Below are positions 35,112 through 44,669 of a stretch of 64,000 nucleotides of DNA, piece after piece. The first letter of the stretch is position 1. Each line of letters begins with the position of its first letter. The DNA comes from Lacibacter sp963830845 (GTDB lineage: Bacteria; Bacteroidota; Bacteroidia; Chitinophagales; Chitinophagaceae), in NCBI GenBank assembly GCA_963830845.1, contig CAWHOR010000003.1, forward strand, positions 115,148 to 179,147. Direction: 5' to 3'. The notes under the pieces are model-generated. The model saw only the letters and a program-made list of their open reading frames with translations, did no database searches and was not told the DNA's origin. The translations under genes and the position numbers were made by a program.

Positions 35112-35498
35112 TTAATCCTCCAAAAACTCACCTAAATCTCTTCGATCTCGTTTGGTTGGCCGTCCTACTTTACTCAAGCGCTTACCGGTATGGAACGAAG
35201 ATGCAACGGATTTAATACGGTCTAATTCATCGGCAGGAGTTATATCAATATAATGTTTGATGGCTTCGCTGTATTGCACACGTTTATACAACAGGTCGGT
35301 AACTTTAATACGCCAGCGTTTGGCTTCGGTCTTTACTTCATACTCATCACCAATGCTTACCTGCTTTGATGCTTTGCAGGCATCGCCATTGAATTTCACT
35401 TTCCCGCCATCGCAGGCAGCTCCGGCCTGGCTGCGTGTTTTAAACAGACGGATGGCCCAGAGGTATTTGTCGATGCGGAGTTTTTCGTTCGCTTCCAT
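35112..35498 (-). CDS. S4-domain RNA-binding protein, Hsp15/HslR-like
   Basis: 128 aa. N-terminal S4 domain: LRIDKYLWAIRLFKTRSQA, then DGGKVKFNGDACKASKQVSIGDEYEV. The charged C-terminus (GRPTKRDRRDLGEF) is characteristic of Hsp15, which in E. coli rescues stalled 50S subunits carrying peptidyl-tRNA. Standard length for the family. It diverges from the DPP-IV-like gene by about 58 bases. Confidence 0.88.
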   Translation of the reverse strand: MEANEKLRIDKYLWAIRLFKTRSQAGAACDGGKVKFNGDACKASKQVSIGDEYEVKTEAKRWRIKVTDLLYKRVQYSEAIKHYIDITPADELDRIKSVASSFHTGKRLSKVGRPTKRDRRDLGEFLED

Positions 35499-35556
35499 AA
35501 CAGTTGCAAGTTACAATTTGTGTTTTGATTATATTCGAATACTCAACTCAACAATT

Positions 35557-37728
35557 ATGAAGAAAGTAGTTCTTGGATTTTCTTTTTTGCTCCTTTGCTT
35601 TTGCTCCTTTGCTCAATTTAAAGCCGATAAAATTAAATGGACAGCCGACGGCAGTTCCATGTACGAGAAGGAGAGAAACAGCATTACAAAAATGAACCTT
35701 AAAACAGGCGAACAAACGGTTCTTGTTCCTGCTGAGGCGTTAAAAGTAAACGGCAAAACAATTACTGTTGCGGATTTTGAAGTCAGCAACAACGATCAGT
35801 GCGTGTTGATCTTTACAAACACTGCAAGAGTGTGGCGTTACAATACACGTGGCGATTACTGGTACTATCATCTTCCAACAAAACGGTTGCAGCAGATCGG
35901 GAAAGACCGACCTGCACAAAGTTTGCTTTACGCCAAAATTTCACCCAATGGAGAACAGGCCGCTTATGTTTCAGAAAACAACATTTACGTTGAAGAGTTA
36001 GCTTCCGGAAAATCGAAAGCGATCACTTCTGTCAACAATACCAAAAAACTCATCAACGGCACATTTGATTGGGTGTATGAAGAAGAGTTTGGCTGCAGAG
36101 ATGGTTTCCGCTGGAGCAGTGACAGCAAGCGTATTGCTTATTGGCAGGTAGATGCCAACCAGATCAAAGATTACTATATGCTGAACACAACCGATGGCAA
36201 TTATTCGAACGTAATTCCGGTTGAATATCCGAAGGTGGGTGAACAACCTTCACCCGTAAAGATCGGCGTTGTAAACATTCAATCAGGTGAAACAAAGTGG
36301 ATGAATATTCCAGGCGATCCTGCAAATAATTATCTCCCTCGAATGGAATGGAGCGGCGCCAATGAACTAATTGTGCAACAACTCAACCGTAAACAAAACG
36401 AAAGCAAATTATATTTCTGTAATGCGTCAACAGGCGAAGCAAAACTTTTCCATACAGAAACAGATAAAGCCTGGATCGATATTAAAAGCCGCTGGAACGA
36501 TGATGATCCACGTGGCTGGGAGTTTATTGAAAATGGAAAGTCGTTTTTATGGGTGAGCGAAAAGGATGGCTGGCGACATATTTACAAAGTAACACGAGAT
36601 GGAAAAGAAACATTGCTCACGATCGGCGACTATGATATTGCAGCGATCAGTGCGGTGGATGAAGCAAAGAATGAATTGTATTTTATTGCATCGCCCGACA
36701 ATCCGATTCAACGCTATCTCTACAAAGTAAAAATGGATGGCAAGAGCAAAGCAGTTCGTGTAACCCCTGCCGGTTATGATGGCACCAACAGTTACGAATG
36801 TTCGCCAACAGGAACTTTCGCTGTACATAGTTTTACCAGTCGCTCAGTTGCACCTGCTACACAGTTCCTGAATCTTACCACTCACAAACCTGTTGCAGGC
36901 GAAGAATTAGTGAAAACGATGAAGCCGGTGAAAAAAGAAAATCTCGAATTTTTTACTATTACTACTGAAGATGGCGTAACGATGGATGGCTGGATGAGCA
37001 AACCAAAGAACTATGATCCATCAAAAAAATATCCTGTTGTATTGTATGTATATAGCGAACCTGCGACAACAACTGTAGAAGATGATTTTTATGCAGGCAG
37101 TAATTTTATGTTTGGTGGCGATATGAATGCACAAGGTTATTTCTATGTATCACTCAACAGCAGAGGTACACCAACCTTGAAAGGTGCAGAGTGGAGAAAA
37201 AGTATTTACAAGCAGATCGGCCGTATCAACATTCGTGATCAGGCAATGGGTATGAAAAAATTATTGGCCGATCGTTCCTATCTCGATGCAGGTCGTGTAG
37301 CTGTTTGGGGGTGGAGCGGTGGCGGTTCATCTACCTTGCATTTACTGTTTCAATATCCGGATCTGTTTCAAACCGGTATTTCCATTGCAGCCGTAGGCAA
37401 TCAATTGTTCTACGATAATATCTACCAGGAACGTTACATGGGTTTGCCACAGGAGAACAAAGATGATTTTATTAAAGGCTCTCCTATTACCTATGCAAAA
37501 AATCTGAAAGGAAATTTATTGTACATCCATGGCACAGGTGATGATAATGTGCATTACAGTAATGCCGAAGTGTTGGTGAATGAGTTGATCAAACATGGCA
37601 AGCTATTTCAGTTTATGCCGTATCCCAATCGTACACACAGCATCAGCGAAGGAGCCGGTACGTTTCAACATTTATCGAAATTGTACACAGCGTATTTAAA
37701 AGAGAAATGCCCGCCGGGAGCAAGATAG
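35557..37728 (+). CDS. Exported prolyl oligopeptidase S9B (dipeptidyl peptidase IV-like)
   Basis: 723 aa from ATG 35557 with signal peptide MKKVVLGFSFLLLCFCSFAQ. The N-terminal eight-bladed propeller carries DWVYEEEF, the paired Glu motif that anchors the substrate N-terminus in DPP-IV. The C-terminal alpha/beta hydrolase domain has GWSGGG (Ser ~587), HGTGDDNVH (Asp ~662) and NRTHSISEG (His ~694). It releases X-Pro or X-Ala dipeptides from periplasmic peptides. Upstream open frame to 35257 overlaps the S4 gene antisense and is rejected. Ends at a strong bidirectional terminator. Confidence 0.92.
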   Translation: MKKVVLGFSFLLLCFCSFAQFKADKIKWTADGSSMYEKERNSITKMNLKTGEQTVLVPAEALKVNGKTITVADFEVSNNDQCVLIFTNTARVWRYNTRGDYWYYHLPTKRLQQIGKDRPAQSLLYAKISPNGEQAAYVSENNIYVEELASGKSKAITSVNNTKKLINGTFDWVYEEEFGCRDGFRWSSDSKRIAYWQVDANQIKDYYMLNTTDGNYSNVIPVEYPKVGEQPSPVKIGVVNIQSGETKWMNIPGDPANNYLPRMEWSGANELIVQQLNRKQNESKLYFCNASTGEAKLFHTETDKAWIDIKSRWNDDDPRGWEFIENGKSFLWVSEKDGWRHIYKVTRDGKETLLTIGDYDIAAISAVDEAKNELYFIASPDNPIQRYLYKVKMDGKSKAVRVTPAGYDGTNSYECSPTGTFAVHSFTSRSVAPATQFLNLTTHKPVAGEELVKTMKPVKKENLEFFTITTEDGVTMDGWMSKPKNYDPSKKYPVVLYVYSEPATTTVEDDFYAGSNFMFGGDMNAQGYFYVSLNSRGTPTLKGAEWRKSIYKQIGRINIRDQAMGMKKLLADRSYLDAGRVAVWGWSGGGSSTLHLLFQYPDLFQTGISIAAVGNQLFYDNIYQERYMGLPQENKDDFIKGSPITYAKNLKGNLLYIHGTGDDNVHYSNAEVLVNELIKHGKLFQFMPYPNRTHSISEGAGTFQHLSKLYTAYLKEKCPPGAR

Positions 37729-37736
37729 TAACAACG

Positions 37737-37770
37737 AAAAAGGGATAGCGGTTTAGCTATCCCTTTTTTA
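37737..37770. terminator. Bidirectional intrinsic terminator
   Basis: AAAAAGGGATAGC / GCTATCCCTTTTT between the convergent peptidase and GNAT-nitrilase genes; T runs on both strands. Confidence 0.85.
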
Positions 37771-39312
37771 TTATTCAGCTTTTGGTTCTTCCTGCTTCAA
37801 TAACTCCAGCTTGTACAAATCATGCCGTCTGTCTTTCATGGTTGTTACGCTCCCATATTCATGCAACTCCTGCAGTAACGACAGATCCACATCACTCACC
37901 ACAATCATTTCTGTATTGGGCGATGCTTCTGCTTTAATACCATTCACCGGAAATGCAAAATCAGACGGCGTTAATACAGCAGCCTGCGCAAACTGCAAGT
38001 CCATATTGTGAACTTTCGGCAGGTTACCAACATTACCGGCAATAGCAACATAACATTCATTTTCGATGGCTCTTGCCTGTGCACAGTAACGTACACGGTT
38101 ATATGCATTTTGTGTATCCGTCAAAAAAGGAACAAACAAAATTTTCATCCCCTGGTCGGCGAGTAAACGTGGCAACTCAGGAAACTCTACATCATAACAA
38201 ACCAGCACGCCTACTTTGCCGCAATCGGTATCAAATACTTTCAGTTTATTTCCACCTTCAATTCCCCACTCGTATTCCTCAGATGGTGTGGGATGAATTT
38301 TATCATAACTGTCAATGCGGCCATCTCTGTGCAGAAAATAAGAAGTGTTGTACAGTTTGCCATCCCTGATCTCCGGCATGCTGCCTGCAATAATATTTAC
38401 GTTGTAGGAAATAGCAAGTCTTGAAATCTCCTTTACTAACGGTGCAGTGTACTGTGCCAGCTCACGGATGGCTTTATGCCCGGGCAGATGATTGTATTTG
38501 CCCATGAGTGGTGCATTGAACAATTCAGGCAACACAGCAAAGTCCGATTGATAATCGCTCACCGCATCAATAAAATACTCAACATTGTTCACCAACTCTT
38601 CCAGTTTATCGTAAGGGCGCATTTGCCACTGAATCAAACCGATCCGCACCATTTCTCTTTTCCCTTTCATAGGATTAAAGGCTCGCTCATAAAATACATT
38701 GTACCATACAAGCAGTGTAGCATAGCCCATCGACTCATTATCTTCCGGCAAATAATTATGAATCACTTTTTTAATCTGAAAGTCGTTGGCTAATTGAAAG
38801 CTCAACGTTTGATCATGCAGTTCACGTTTCTTTACTTTTTCGATGTATTGTTTCGGTGTTAGCTCCGGACCATACTTGCTGTAACTCGGAATTCGTCCAC
38901 CGGCCATGATGGCACGCAGGTTCAAACTCTCACAAATAATTTTTCGTGTATCATACAACCGTCTTGCTAAACGAAGACCTCTGTATTCGGGATGAATAAA
39001 TACTTCAATACCATACAATACATCCCCATCAGGGTCATGTGTACCAAACGAATAGTCACCGGTGATCTGCCGATACGTATGATTATCTCCAAAGCGGTTA
39101 ATATCAACTACCAACGACAATGCACAACCCACTACTTTCTGATCAACTGTTACACATATTTGTCCATCAGGAAATTTCTCAATGAGTTTGGCAAGCGATT
39201 CTTCTTTCCAGTACTGTCCGCCTAAACTGGCATAGGCCTGTATCATTGAATCTTTCAATTGCTGGTAATCATCGATCGTTAATTTTCGTACTTCTATTGT
39301 TGCTGTATCCAT
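37771..39312 (-). CDS. Fusion of GNAT acetyltransferase and carbon-nitrogen hydrolase (nitrilase superfamily)
   Basis: 513 aa. Residues ~5-200 are a GNAT domain (VDQKVVGCALSLVVD, FIHPEYRGLRLARRLY acetyl-CoA loop, AIMAGGRIPSY). Residues ~220-505 are a nitrilase-superfamily amidohydrolase with the E-K-C triad: Glu in FAVLPELFNAPL, Lys in SYDKIHPTPSEE, Cys in VGVLVCYDVEFPEL. This two-domain architecture is known in many bacteria; its substrates are not established. No signal peptide, so cytosolic. Starts at ATG 39312. Confidence 0.92.
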   Translation of the reverse strand: MDTATIEVRKLTIDDYQQLKDSMIQAYASLGGQYWKEESLAKLIEKFPDGQICVTVDQKVVGCALSLVVDINRFGDNHTYRQITGDYSFGTHDPDGDVLYGIEVFIHPEYRGLRLARRLYDTRKIICESLNLRAIMAGGRIPSYSKYGPELTPKQYIEKVKKRELHDQTLSFQLANDFQIKKVIHNYLPEDNESMGYATLLVWYNVFYERAFNPMKGKREMVRIGLIQWQMRPYDKLEELVNNVEYFIDAVSDYQSDFAVLPELFNAPLMGKYNHLPGHKAIRELAQYTAPLVKEISRLAISYNVNIIAGSMPEIRDGKLYNTSYFLHRDGRIDSYDKIHPTPSEEYEWGIEGGNKLKVFDTDCGKVGVLVCYDVEFPELPRLLADQGMKILFVPFLTDTQNAYNRVRYCAQARAIENECYVAIAGNVGNLPKVHNMDLQFAQAAVLTPSDFAFPVNGIKAEASPNTEMIVVSDVDLSLLQELHEYGSVTTMKDRRHDLYKLELLKQEEPKAE

Positions 39313-39612
39313 AAATAATTTTAGAATAAATACTTGTTGAAAATGACTGTTATCAAATGGTATCGGAAAACGATAACCCGTAGAGTTATCAGGAGTAAAT
39401 TATCTGTATCTGTTCGCCGGTTAAAGATCATGATGACGAAAAAAACAGCATCAATGGTTGCCTGCACCTTAAAATTGAATGTACAAGATAAGCCAAAGAA
39501 GTCTCATTCTCCAATTTCGTTCAGTGTAACTGTTCAACAAACATGCTAACCTGCGGCATCACTGCTATACTTCCATCAAAAAAATACTATCTTCCCTCTA
39601 CAACAATTGCAT
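39313..39612. other. Intergenic region, 300 bases, possible small basic ORF
   Basis: A plus-strand frame from ATG 39343 to 39549 would give a 68-aa basic protein (MTVIKWYRKTITRR..., with VTVQQTC at the end). It has no recognised domain, no promoter match and no ribosome signal, so I do not call it a gene. No repeat or hairpin stands out. Confidence 0.3.
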
Positions 39613-40912
39613 ATGAGAAAAATTATTCTAACTACACTAACCTTCCTGCTGTTGCTTTTACAGGCAACCGCTCAACGTACATTGATCCATTGCGGAAAAC
39701 TGATTGACACAAAAGATGGAAAGATTGTCAATAATGTTACCATCATTGTACAAGGTAATCTGATCACTGATGTTGTGAATGGTTTTACAACAGCAACAAC
39801 ACAAGATAAAGTGATCGATCTGAAAAACAAAACGGTGATGCCCGGTCTCATGGACATGCATGTACACATGGAAAGTGAAACCAAAAAAGGTGGAGCAGCC
39901 GATCGGTTTACCATGAATCCGGCCGACGTTGCTTTTCAAAGTACAGTCTATGCAAACACGACGTTGATGGCAGGTTTTACAACGGTTCGTGATCTTGGTG
40001 GATCGCTGGTGAATATTTCACTTCGTAATTCGATCAACAAAGGATTGGTGGTTGGTCCACGCATTTTTTCGGCAGGTAAATCCATTGCTACAACAGGCGG
40101 ACATGCTGATCCTACCAATTCGTATCGAAAAGATCTGATGGGTGATCCCAGGCCCGAATGATGGTGTCATCAACGGACCTGAAGAAGCAGCACATGCTGT
40201 TCGTCAACGTTACAAAGATGGAAGTGATTGTATCAAGATCACTGCAACAGGTGGTGTATTGAGCCAGGCAAAAGATGGATCGAGTCCGCAGTTTACCATT
40301 GAAGAAATCAGAGCCATTGTAACCACTGCAAAAGATTATGGATTTACAGTAGCCGCACATGCACATGGTGCCGAAGGCATCAAACGTGCCATTAAAGGTG
40401 GCGTTACCAGTATTGAACATGGTACGTACATGGATGATGAAGGCATTGCATTGGCGAAAGAATATGGCACCTGGTTAGTACCTACCATCATTGCCGGCAA
40501 ATCAACAGCCGACAGTGCAAAAATTCCCGGTTATTATACAAGTATTGTTACACCCAAAGCATTGGAAGTAGGACCGAAAATACAAGCAACCTTTGCAAGA
40601 GCGTACAAAGGCGGTGTGAAGATCGCGTTTGGTACCGATGCCGGTGTATTTGCACATGGTAAAAACTGGATTGAGTTTATTTATATGACAGAAGCAGGCA
40701 TGCCTGCAATGGAAGCCATTCAAAGCGCCACTAAAAACGGTGCGTTGTTATTAGGCATTTGGGATAAACTGGGCAGTATTGAAAAAGGAAAGATCGCTGA
40801 TATTATTGCAGTAGATGGCGACCCGATCAACAATATCAAATCGATGGAGAAAGTGGTGTTTGTAATGAAGGAAGGGAAAGTGTATAAGAAAGATGGGGTG
40901 CAGGTGTTGTGA
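39613..40912 (+). pseudogene. Exported metal-dependent amidohydrolase, interrupted by a one-base insertion
   Basis: Two frames together make one amidohydrolase of about 432 aa. The first (39613-40161) holds signal peptide, PGLMDMHVHMES metal-binding HxH and TTVRDLGG. The second (to 40912) holds KITATGGVLSQAKDGSSPQ with the probable carbamylated Lys, VAAHAHGAEGIKRAI, SIEHGTYMDDEG and GTDAGVFAHG. The join is ...GDP | GPNDGVING..., restored by removing one C from CCC at 40147-40149; total length of 1300 bases is one over a codon multiple. Related to imidazolonepropionase-like and prolidase-like exported hydrolases. Either a sequence error or a recent inactivation. Confidence 0.85.
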
Positions 40913-41040
40913 GATTTTTTTACTGATGATGACTGAGTGTTCTTAAAATTATAATCACATTCAACTTAATTCTCTCTACGCCGTTGTTGGTCGCCTGACC
41001 AATCAACAAGTGAGTGATGCCAATTAAAACATATTGAAAA

Positions 41041-41072
41041 CAATGGCACGAAGGATTTTCTTCGTGCCATTG
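41041..41072. terminator. Bidirectional intrinsic terminator
   Basis: Thirteen-base perfect stem CAATGGCACGAAG / CTTCGTGCCATTG between the convergent amidohydrolase and M20 dipeptidase genes, with T-rich flanks on each side. Confidence 0.85.
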
Positions 41073-41089
41073 TTTCTTCATGGCAAAAA

Positions 41090-42454
41090 CTACACTTCTG
41101 AAAAATGCTTATGGAAATACGGAATGGTTTCAATGCCTTTATAAAAATTAAAAATATCGTACTTCTCATTGGGGCTGTGCAGGTTGTCGCTATCCAATCC
41201 AAAACCAAGGAATACAATTTTAATTCCCAATTCCTGTTCAAACAACGCACAAATAGGAATACTTCCACCACCACGTACGGGAATCGGATCTTTGCCAAAC
41301 GTATCCTTAATGGCAGCAGCAGCAGCTTTGTATGCTTTGCTGTCAACGGGCGTCATGTAGGGTTCGCCACCATGATGTTCATGTGCTTCCACTGTTACAC
41401 CGGCTGGTGCAATTGATTTGAAATAGGTCAACAGTTTTTCTGTAATTTTTTCTGAAGACTGATTTGGAACCAAGCGTGCAGAAATTTTTGCAAATGCTTT
41501 TGATGGTAATACGGTTTTTGCACCTTCACCTGTATAACCACCCCACATGCCGTTTACTTCCAAGGTAGGACGAATACCTGTGCGTTCATTGGTTGTAAAT
41601 CCTTTTTCGCCCCAGAGTTCTGTTACACCCAAATCGTCGCTGTATTCTTTTTCATTGTAAGGCGCAGCTGCCATCAGCTTACGTTCTTCCGGCGTTGCTT
41701 CCACCACATCATCATAAAAACCGGGAATGGTGATGTGATTATTTTCATCATGACAACTGGCGATCATCTTTGCTAAAATGGTGATGGGGTTTGCAACTGC
41801 ACCACCATACACACCACTGTGCAAATCACGGTTGGCACCTGTTACTTCCACTTCAATATAACTGAGGCCACGTACGCCCACATCAAGTGAAGGGTTCTCC
41901 ATGCTGAGCATGGCAGTATCGCTGATGAGTACCACATCTGCTTTTAATAATTCTTTGTTGGCTTTTACAAATGTTGCCAGATTGGGGCTGCCCACTTCTT
42001 CTTCCCCTTCAATACAGAATTTAATATTGTTGGTAAGCGAATTTGTTTGCAACATGATTTCCAACGCTTTCACATGCATGTAAAACTGTCCTTTATCGTC
42101 GCAGGCACCACGTGCAAATATTTTTCCATCTTTGATCACAGGTTCAAACGGCGGACTGTTCCATAAATTCAACGGATCGGCCGGCTGCACATCATAATGC
42201 CCATACACCAACACGGTTGGTTTGGATGGATCAATTATTTTTTCGCCATACACCAATGGATGACCGGCTGTTTCATAAATCGTTGCTGTATCGGCACCGG
42301 CTTCCAGCAAACGCTGTTTTACCACTTCTGCACAACGGATCATATCTGCTTTGTTTTCAGTTTTGGCACTGATCGAAGGGATGCGGAGGAGGTCAAGCAA
42401 TTCGTTTAAAAAACGGTCTTTGTGTTGTTCCTGATAATCTTTCCAAGCCTGCAT
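41090..42454 (-). CDS. M20 family dipeptidase
   Basis: 454 aa metallopeptidase. First metal site HYDVQPADPLNLW, bridging Asp in ARGACDDKGQ, catalytic Glu pair in CIEGEEEVGSPN, and the dimerisation (lid) domain from ~residue 210 (RDLHSGVYGG). No signal peptide, so cytosolic hydrolysis of dipeptides, complementing the exported DPP-IV-like peptidase nearby. Full length. A TACATTCG element at 42507-42500 (one mismatch) is a possible promoter. Confidence 0.92.
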   Translation of the reverse strand: MQAWKDYQEQHKDRFLNELLDLLRIPSISAKTENKADMIRCAEVVKQRLLEAGADTATIYETAGHPLVYGEKIIDPSKPTVLVYGHYDVQPADPLNLWNSPPFEPVIKDGKIFARGACDDKGQFYMHVKALEIMLQTNSLTNNIKFCIEGEEEVGSPNLATFVKANKELLKADVVLISDTAMLSMENPSLDVGVRGLSYIEVEVTGANRDLHSGVYGGAVANPITILAKMIASCHDENNHITIPGFYDDVVEATPEERKLMAAAPYNEKEYSDDLGVTELWGEKGFTTNERTGIRPTLEVNGMWGGYTGEGAKTVLPSKAFAKISARLVPNQSSEKITEKLLTYFKSIAPAGVTVEAHEHHGGEPYMTPVDSKAYKAAAAAIKDTFGKDPIPVRGGGSIPICALFEQELGIKIVFLGFGLDSDNLHSPNEKYDIFNFYKGIETIPYFHKHFSEV

Positions 42455-42815
42455 AATATTCTATTTAGGATTTGAAATTCTGAATTTGAAAATGGAGTAC
42501 GAATGTAGGATATAAACACATACTCTCGTTGCATGTTGAACGGCTAGCTGGTTCAACAAAAAGCTTGTTCAAAATTAAGGGGAGAAATCCGACAAATAAA
42601 TTCACAACCTGCTGAGTGCAGCATAGGTTAAAGAAATGTAAAGAAAAATGAATGTTTAAAAATTAAGCAACTTCGAACAAGTTCCTGCGTTAATATTGCA
42701 CTTATAACAGCCTCTGCAGATTCTACTTCCCGCTTGCTTGCTTTGTGAAGATGTTTTCTGCAGGGGCTGTGACTATTTAATACCCTTCTGCAAATTTTCC
42801 AGACCCGCTTTTTCG
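42455..42815. other. Intergenic region, 361 bases, with one long-loop inverted repeat
   Basis: ACAGCCTCTGCAGA (42709-42722) and TCTGCAGGGGCTGT (42757-42770) pair with one mismatch across a loop of about 34 bases. No convincing ORF or promoter. The structure could be a remnant mobile element or a 3'-end signal. Confidence 0.4.
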
Positions 42816-43769
42816 CTACAGTTTTATGGTAATGGCAACGGGACAATGATCGGATGCACCTTGTTTGTCGGTAACATTTGTAAAACGTGGTCCGGTATAA
42901 AGTGTTGCTTTGGTGATCAATCCCTTTCGAACAATAACCGGCACTGCAGTTGGATTAGCTGATGCAAGTTTTTTTGAAAGAAAAATATAATCGATCTGTT
43001 TGTAACGCTCTTCAATGGGAACTGTTGTTGTATCCCAGTAATGCGTCCAATGTTCGGAAGGGTCTGTTATTCTTGTTTGCACAATGTTTTCCATTAACGG
43101 GCTATGGAGCATTTTTTTCAAACTTGTTTTATCATCGGGGTAATCATTCAGATCTCCAACTACAACCCAATTATCTTTCTCCGGGTTATTTTTGTATTTC
43201 TGTTTGATGATATCCAGCACTGCTTGTGTTTGCAATTCACGCCGGGCAGCCGTCTTGGTTCTTTTTTGTGCAGGTGTTAAATTACTTGCATCATACATCG
43301 ATTTGAAGTGATTTACAAAAACAGTCAGCGGTTTTCCTTCAATTATAAATTCAACTTCAAGACAATCTCTTGAAAAAACAGCACTGCTGCCGTTTTTTAA
43401 GTACTGATGCGTTTTTACATAGCCGAAAGGAATTTTGCTGATAATGGCTACATCGATGAGGCGTGGATCGTTGGCATCAATTAATATTCTGTATTTATAT
43501 CCACTTGATGAAAGATATTCTGAAACGAAGTTTTTCAATGTATCAAGGTTCTCTACTTCCTGCAGACAAACAATGTCTGCTTTCGTGGCTTTAATCGCAT
43601 CGGCTGTTAACTTGCGTTCAGTTTGATTAACCGTTGAAAGAACTGTTTTGTCAATAATAAAACCATCGGCAATCCGCTTCTCGACTTGTTCTTTTGTAAG
43701 ATTTTTATTGAAGCGGTAACGACGAAAGAGGTTTTCGCAATTGAATGTAGCAATGGTAACTGTACTCAT
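42816..43769 (-). CDS. Endonuclease/exonuclease/phosphatase (EEP) family protein
   Basis: 317 aa from ATG 43769 (MSTVTIATFNCENLF). Metal and catalytic residues are visible: Asn/Glu in ATFNCENLF and CLQEVEN, DLNDYPDDK and the terminal SDHCPVAITI. It belongs to the DNase I/exonuclease III/sphingomyelinase superfamily; without a signal peptide it is probably a cytosolic nuclease or phosphodiesterase. The open frame extends upstream over the superoxide dismutase stop, but ATG 43769 fits homologues. Confidence 0.85.
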   Translation of the reverse strand: MSTVTIATFNCENLFRRYRFNKNLTKEQVEKRIADGFIIDKTVLSTVNQTERKLTADAIKATKADIVCLQEVENLDTLKNFVSEYLSSSGYKYRILIDANDPRLIDVAIISKIPFGYVKTHQYLKNGSSAVFSRDCLEVEFIIEGKPLTVFVNHFKSMYDASNLTPAQKRTKTAARRELQTQAVLDIIKQKYKNNPEKDNWVVVGDLNDYPDDKTSLKKMLHSPLMENIVQTRITDPSEHWTHYWDTTTVPIEERYKQIDYIFLSKKLASANPTAVPVIVRKGLITKATLYTGPRFTNVTDKQGASDHCPVAITIKL

Positions 43770-43849
43770 AACGCATAGTTTATGCATCAAGATAAAGCAT
43801 CCATTCAATGAATACAATACTGCAAAGCGGGAATAGAGTATTAGAAAAA

Positions 43850-44620
43850 TTACAAAGAAGCGAAACGTTGTTGAACAAAATCCCAGTTCACTACTTTCCA
43901 CCAGGCAGCGATATAATCAGGGCGTTTGTTTTGGTATTTGAGATAGTATGCATGTTCCCACACGTCGAGTCCTAACAACGGCGTGCCTTTTACATCACTG
44001 ATGCCTGCCTGTCCGGAAGGCAGGTTCATGAGTGGGTTATCTTGATTCGGTGTAGAACCTATACGTAGTTGTTTATCTGCATCAGCAAACAACCAGGCCC
44101 ATCCACTTCCAAAACGGTTCTTCCCTGCATCTGCAAATTGTGTTTGAAATGCTTCCACACTTCCAAACGAATTGTTGATGGAGGTCAGCAACTTCCCTGT
44201 TGGTAGCCCGCCACCGCCAGGCTTCATACAACGCCAGAATAATTCATGGTTGTAATGGCCACCGGCATTGTTTCTCATTTTTGCTGAATAAGCAGAAATA
44301 TTACTGAAAATGGTTTCCAGCGGTTTCGACTTGTCGACGTTTTCCGCCTTTGCAGCATCGTTGAGATTGCTGGCATATGCTGCAGCATGTTTGCTGTAAT
44401 GGATTTCCATCGTCAGTGCATCGATCACCGGCTCCAGATCTTTGTATGCATACAGCAGTGGTGTTTGTTGAAACCCGACAAATGCTGCAGAACCACCCAC
44501 TACTTTTGGTGAAACACAACCTGCTAACAGATCGGCACCGGCAATACCTGCTGCTGTTACGGCAACTGTTGTTTTTGTTGACTGACTTAGAAAACGGCGG
44601 CGTGAAATATGTTGTGGCAT
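43850..44620 (-). CDS. Fe/Mn superoxide dismutase with Tat signal and lipobox
   Basis: 256 aa from ATG 44620. N-terminus SRRRFLSQSTKTTVA is a Tat-type signal; it ends in LLAGC, placing a lipoprotein Cys at 35, so the enzyme should be exported folded and membrane-anchored. Metal ligands: His in MEIHYSKHAAAY, His in GGHYNHELFW, Asp and His in LDVWEHAYYLKYQNKRPDY. An eight-residue insert (NLPSGQAG) just before ISDVKGTPLLG is encoded by a palindrome at 44004-44024. Detoxifies superoxide in the periplasm. Confidence 0.9.
   Translation of the reverse strand: MPQHISRRRFLSQSTKTTVAVTAAGIAGADLLAGCVSPKVVGGSAAFVGFQQTPLLYAYKDLEPVIDALTMEIHYSKHAAAYASNLNDAAKAENVDKSKPLETIFSNISAYSAKMRNNAGGHYNHELFWRCMKPGGGGLPTGKLLTSINNSFGSVEAFQTQFADAGKNRFGSGWAWLFADADKQLRIGSTPNQDNPLMNLPSGQAGISDVKGTPLLGLDVWEHAYYLKYQNKRPDYIAAWWKVVNWDFVQQRFASL
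44004..44024. repeat. Palindromic repeat inserted in-frame in the superoxide dismutase gene
   Basis: CCTGCCT-GTCCGGA-AGGCAGG, a perfect seven-base inverted repeat around a GTCCGGA centre. It accounts for the LPSGQAG insert, which interrupts an otherwise conserved segment. Confidence 0.6.
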
Positions 44621-44669
44621 AAAAATTAATTTTTGAATGTACAAGTTACAACCTGCTGTGTTGATAGTG

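Noticed and set aside
35257..35556. Longer start for the DPP-IV-like gene
   Set aside because: It overlaps the S4-domain gene antisense and lacks signal-peptide character; ATG 35557 gives a perfect signal peptide.
39343..39549. 68-aa basic ORF between the GNAT-nitrilase and amidohydrolase genes
   Set aside because: No domain, no promoter and no conserved-looking pattern; recorded only as a possible ORF in the intergenic entry.
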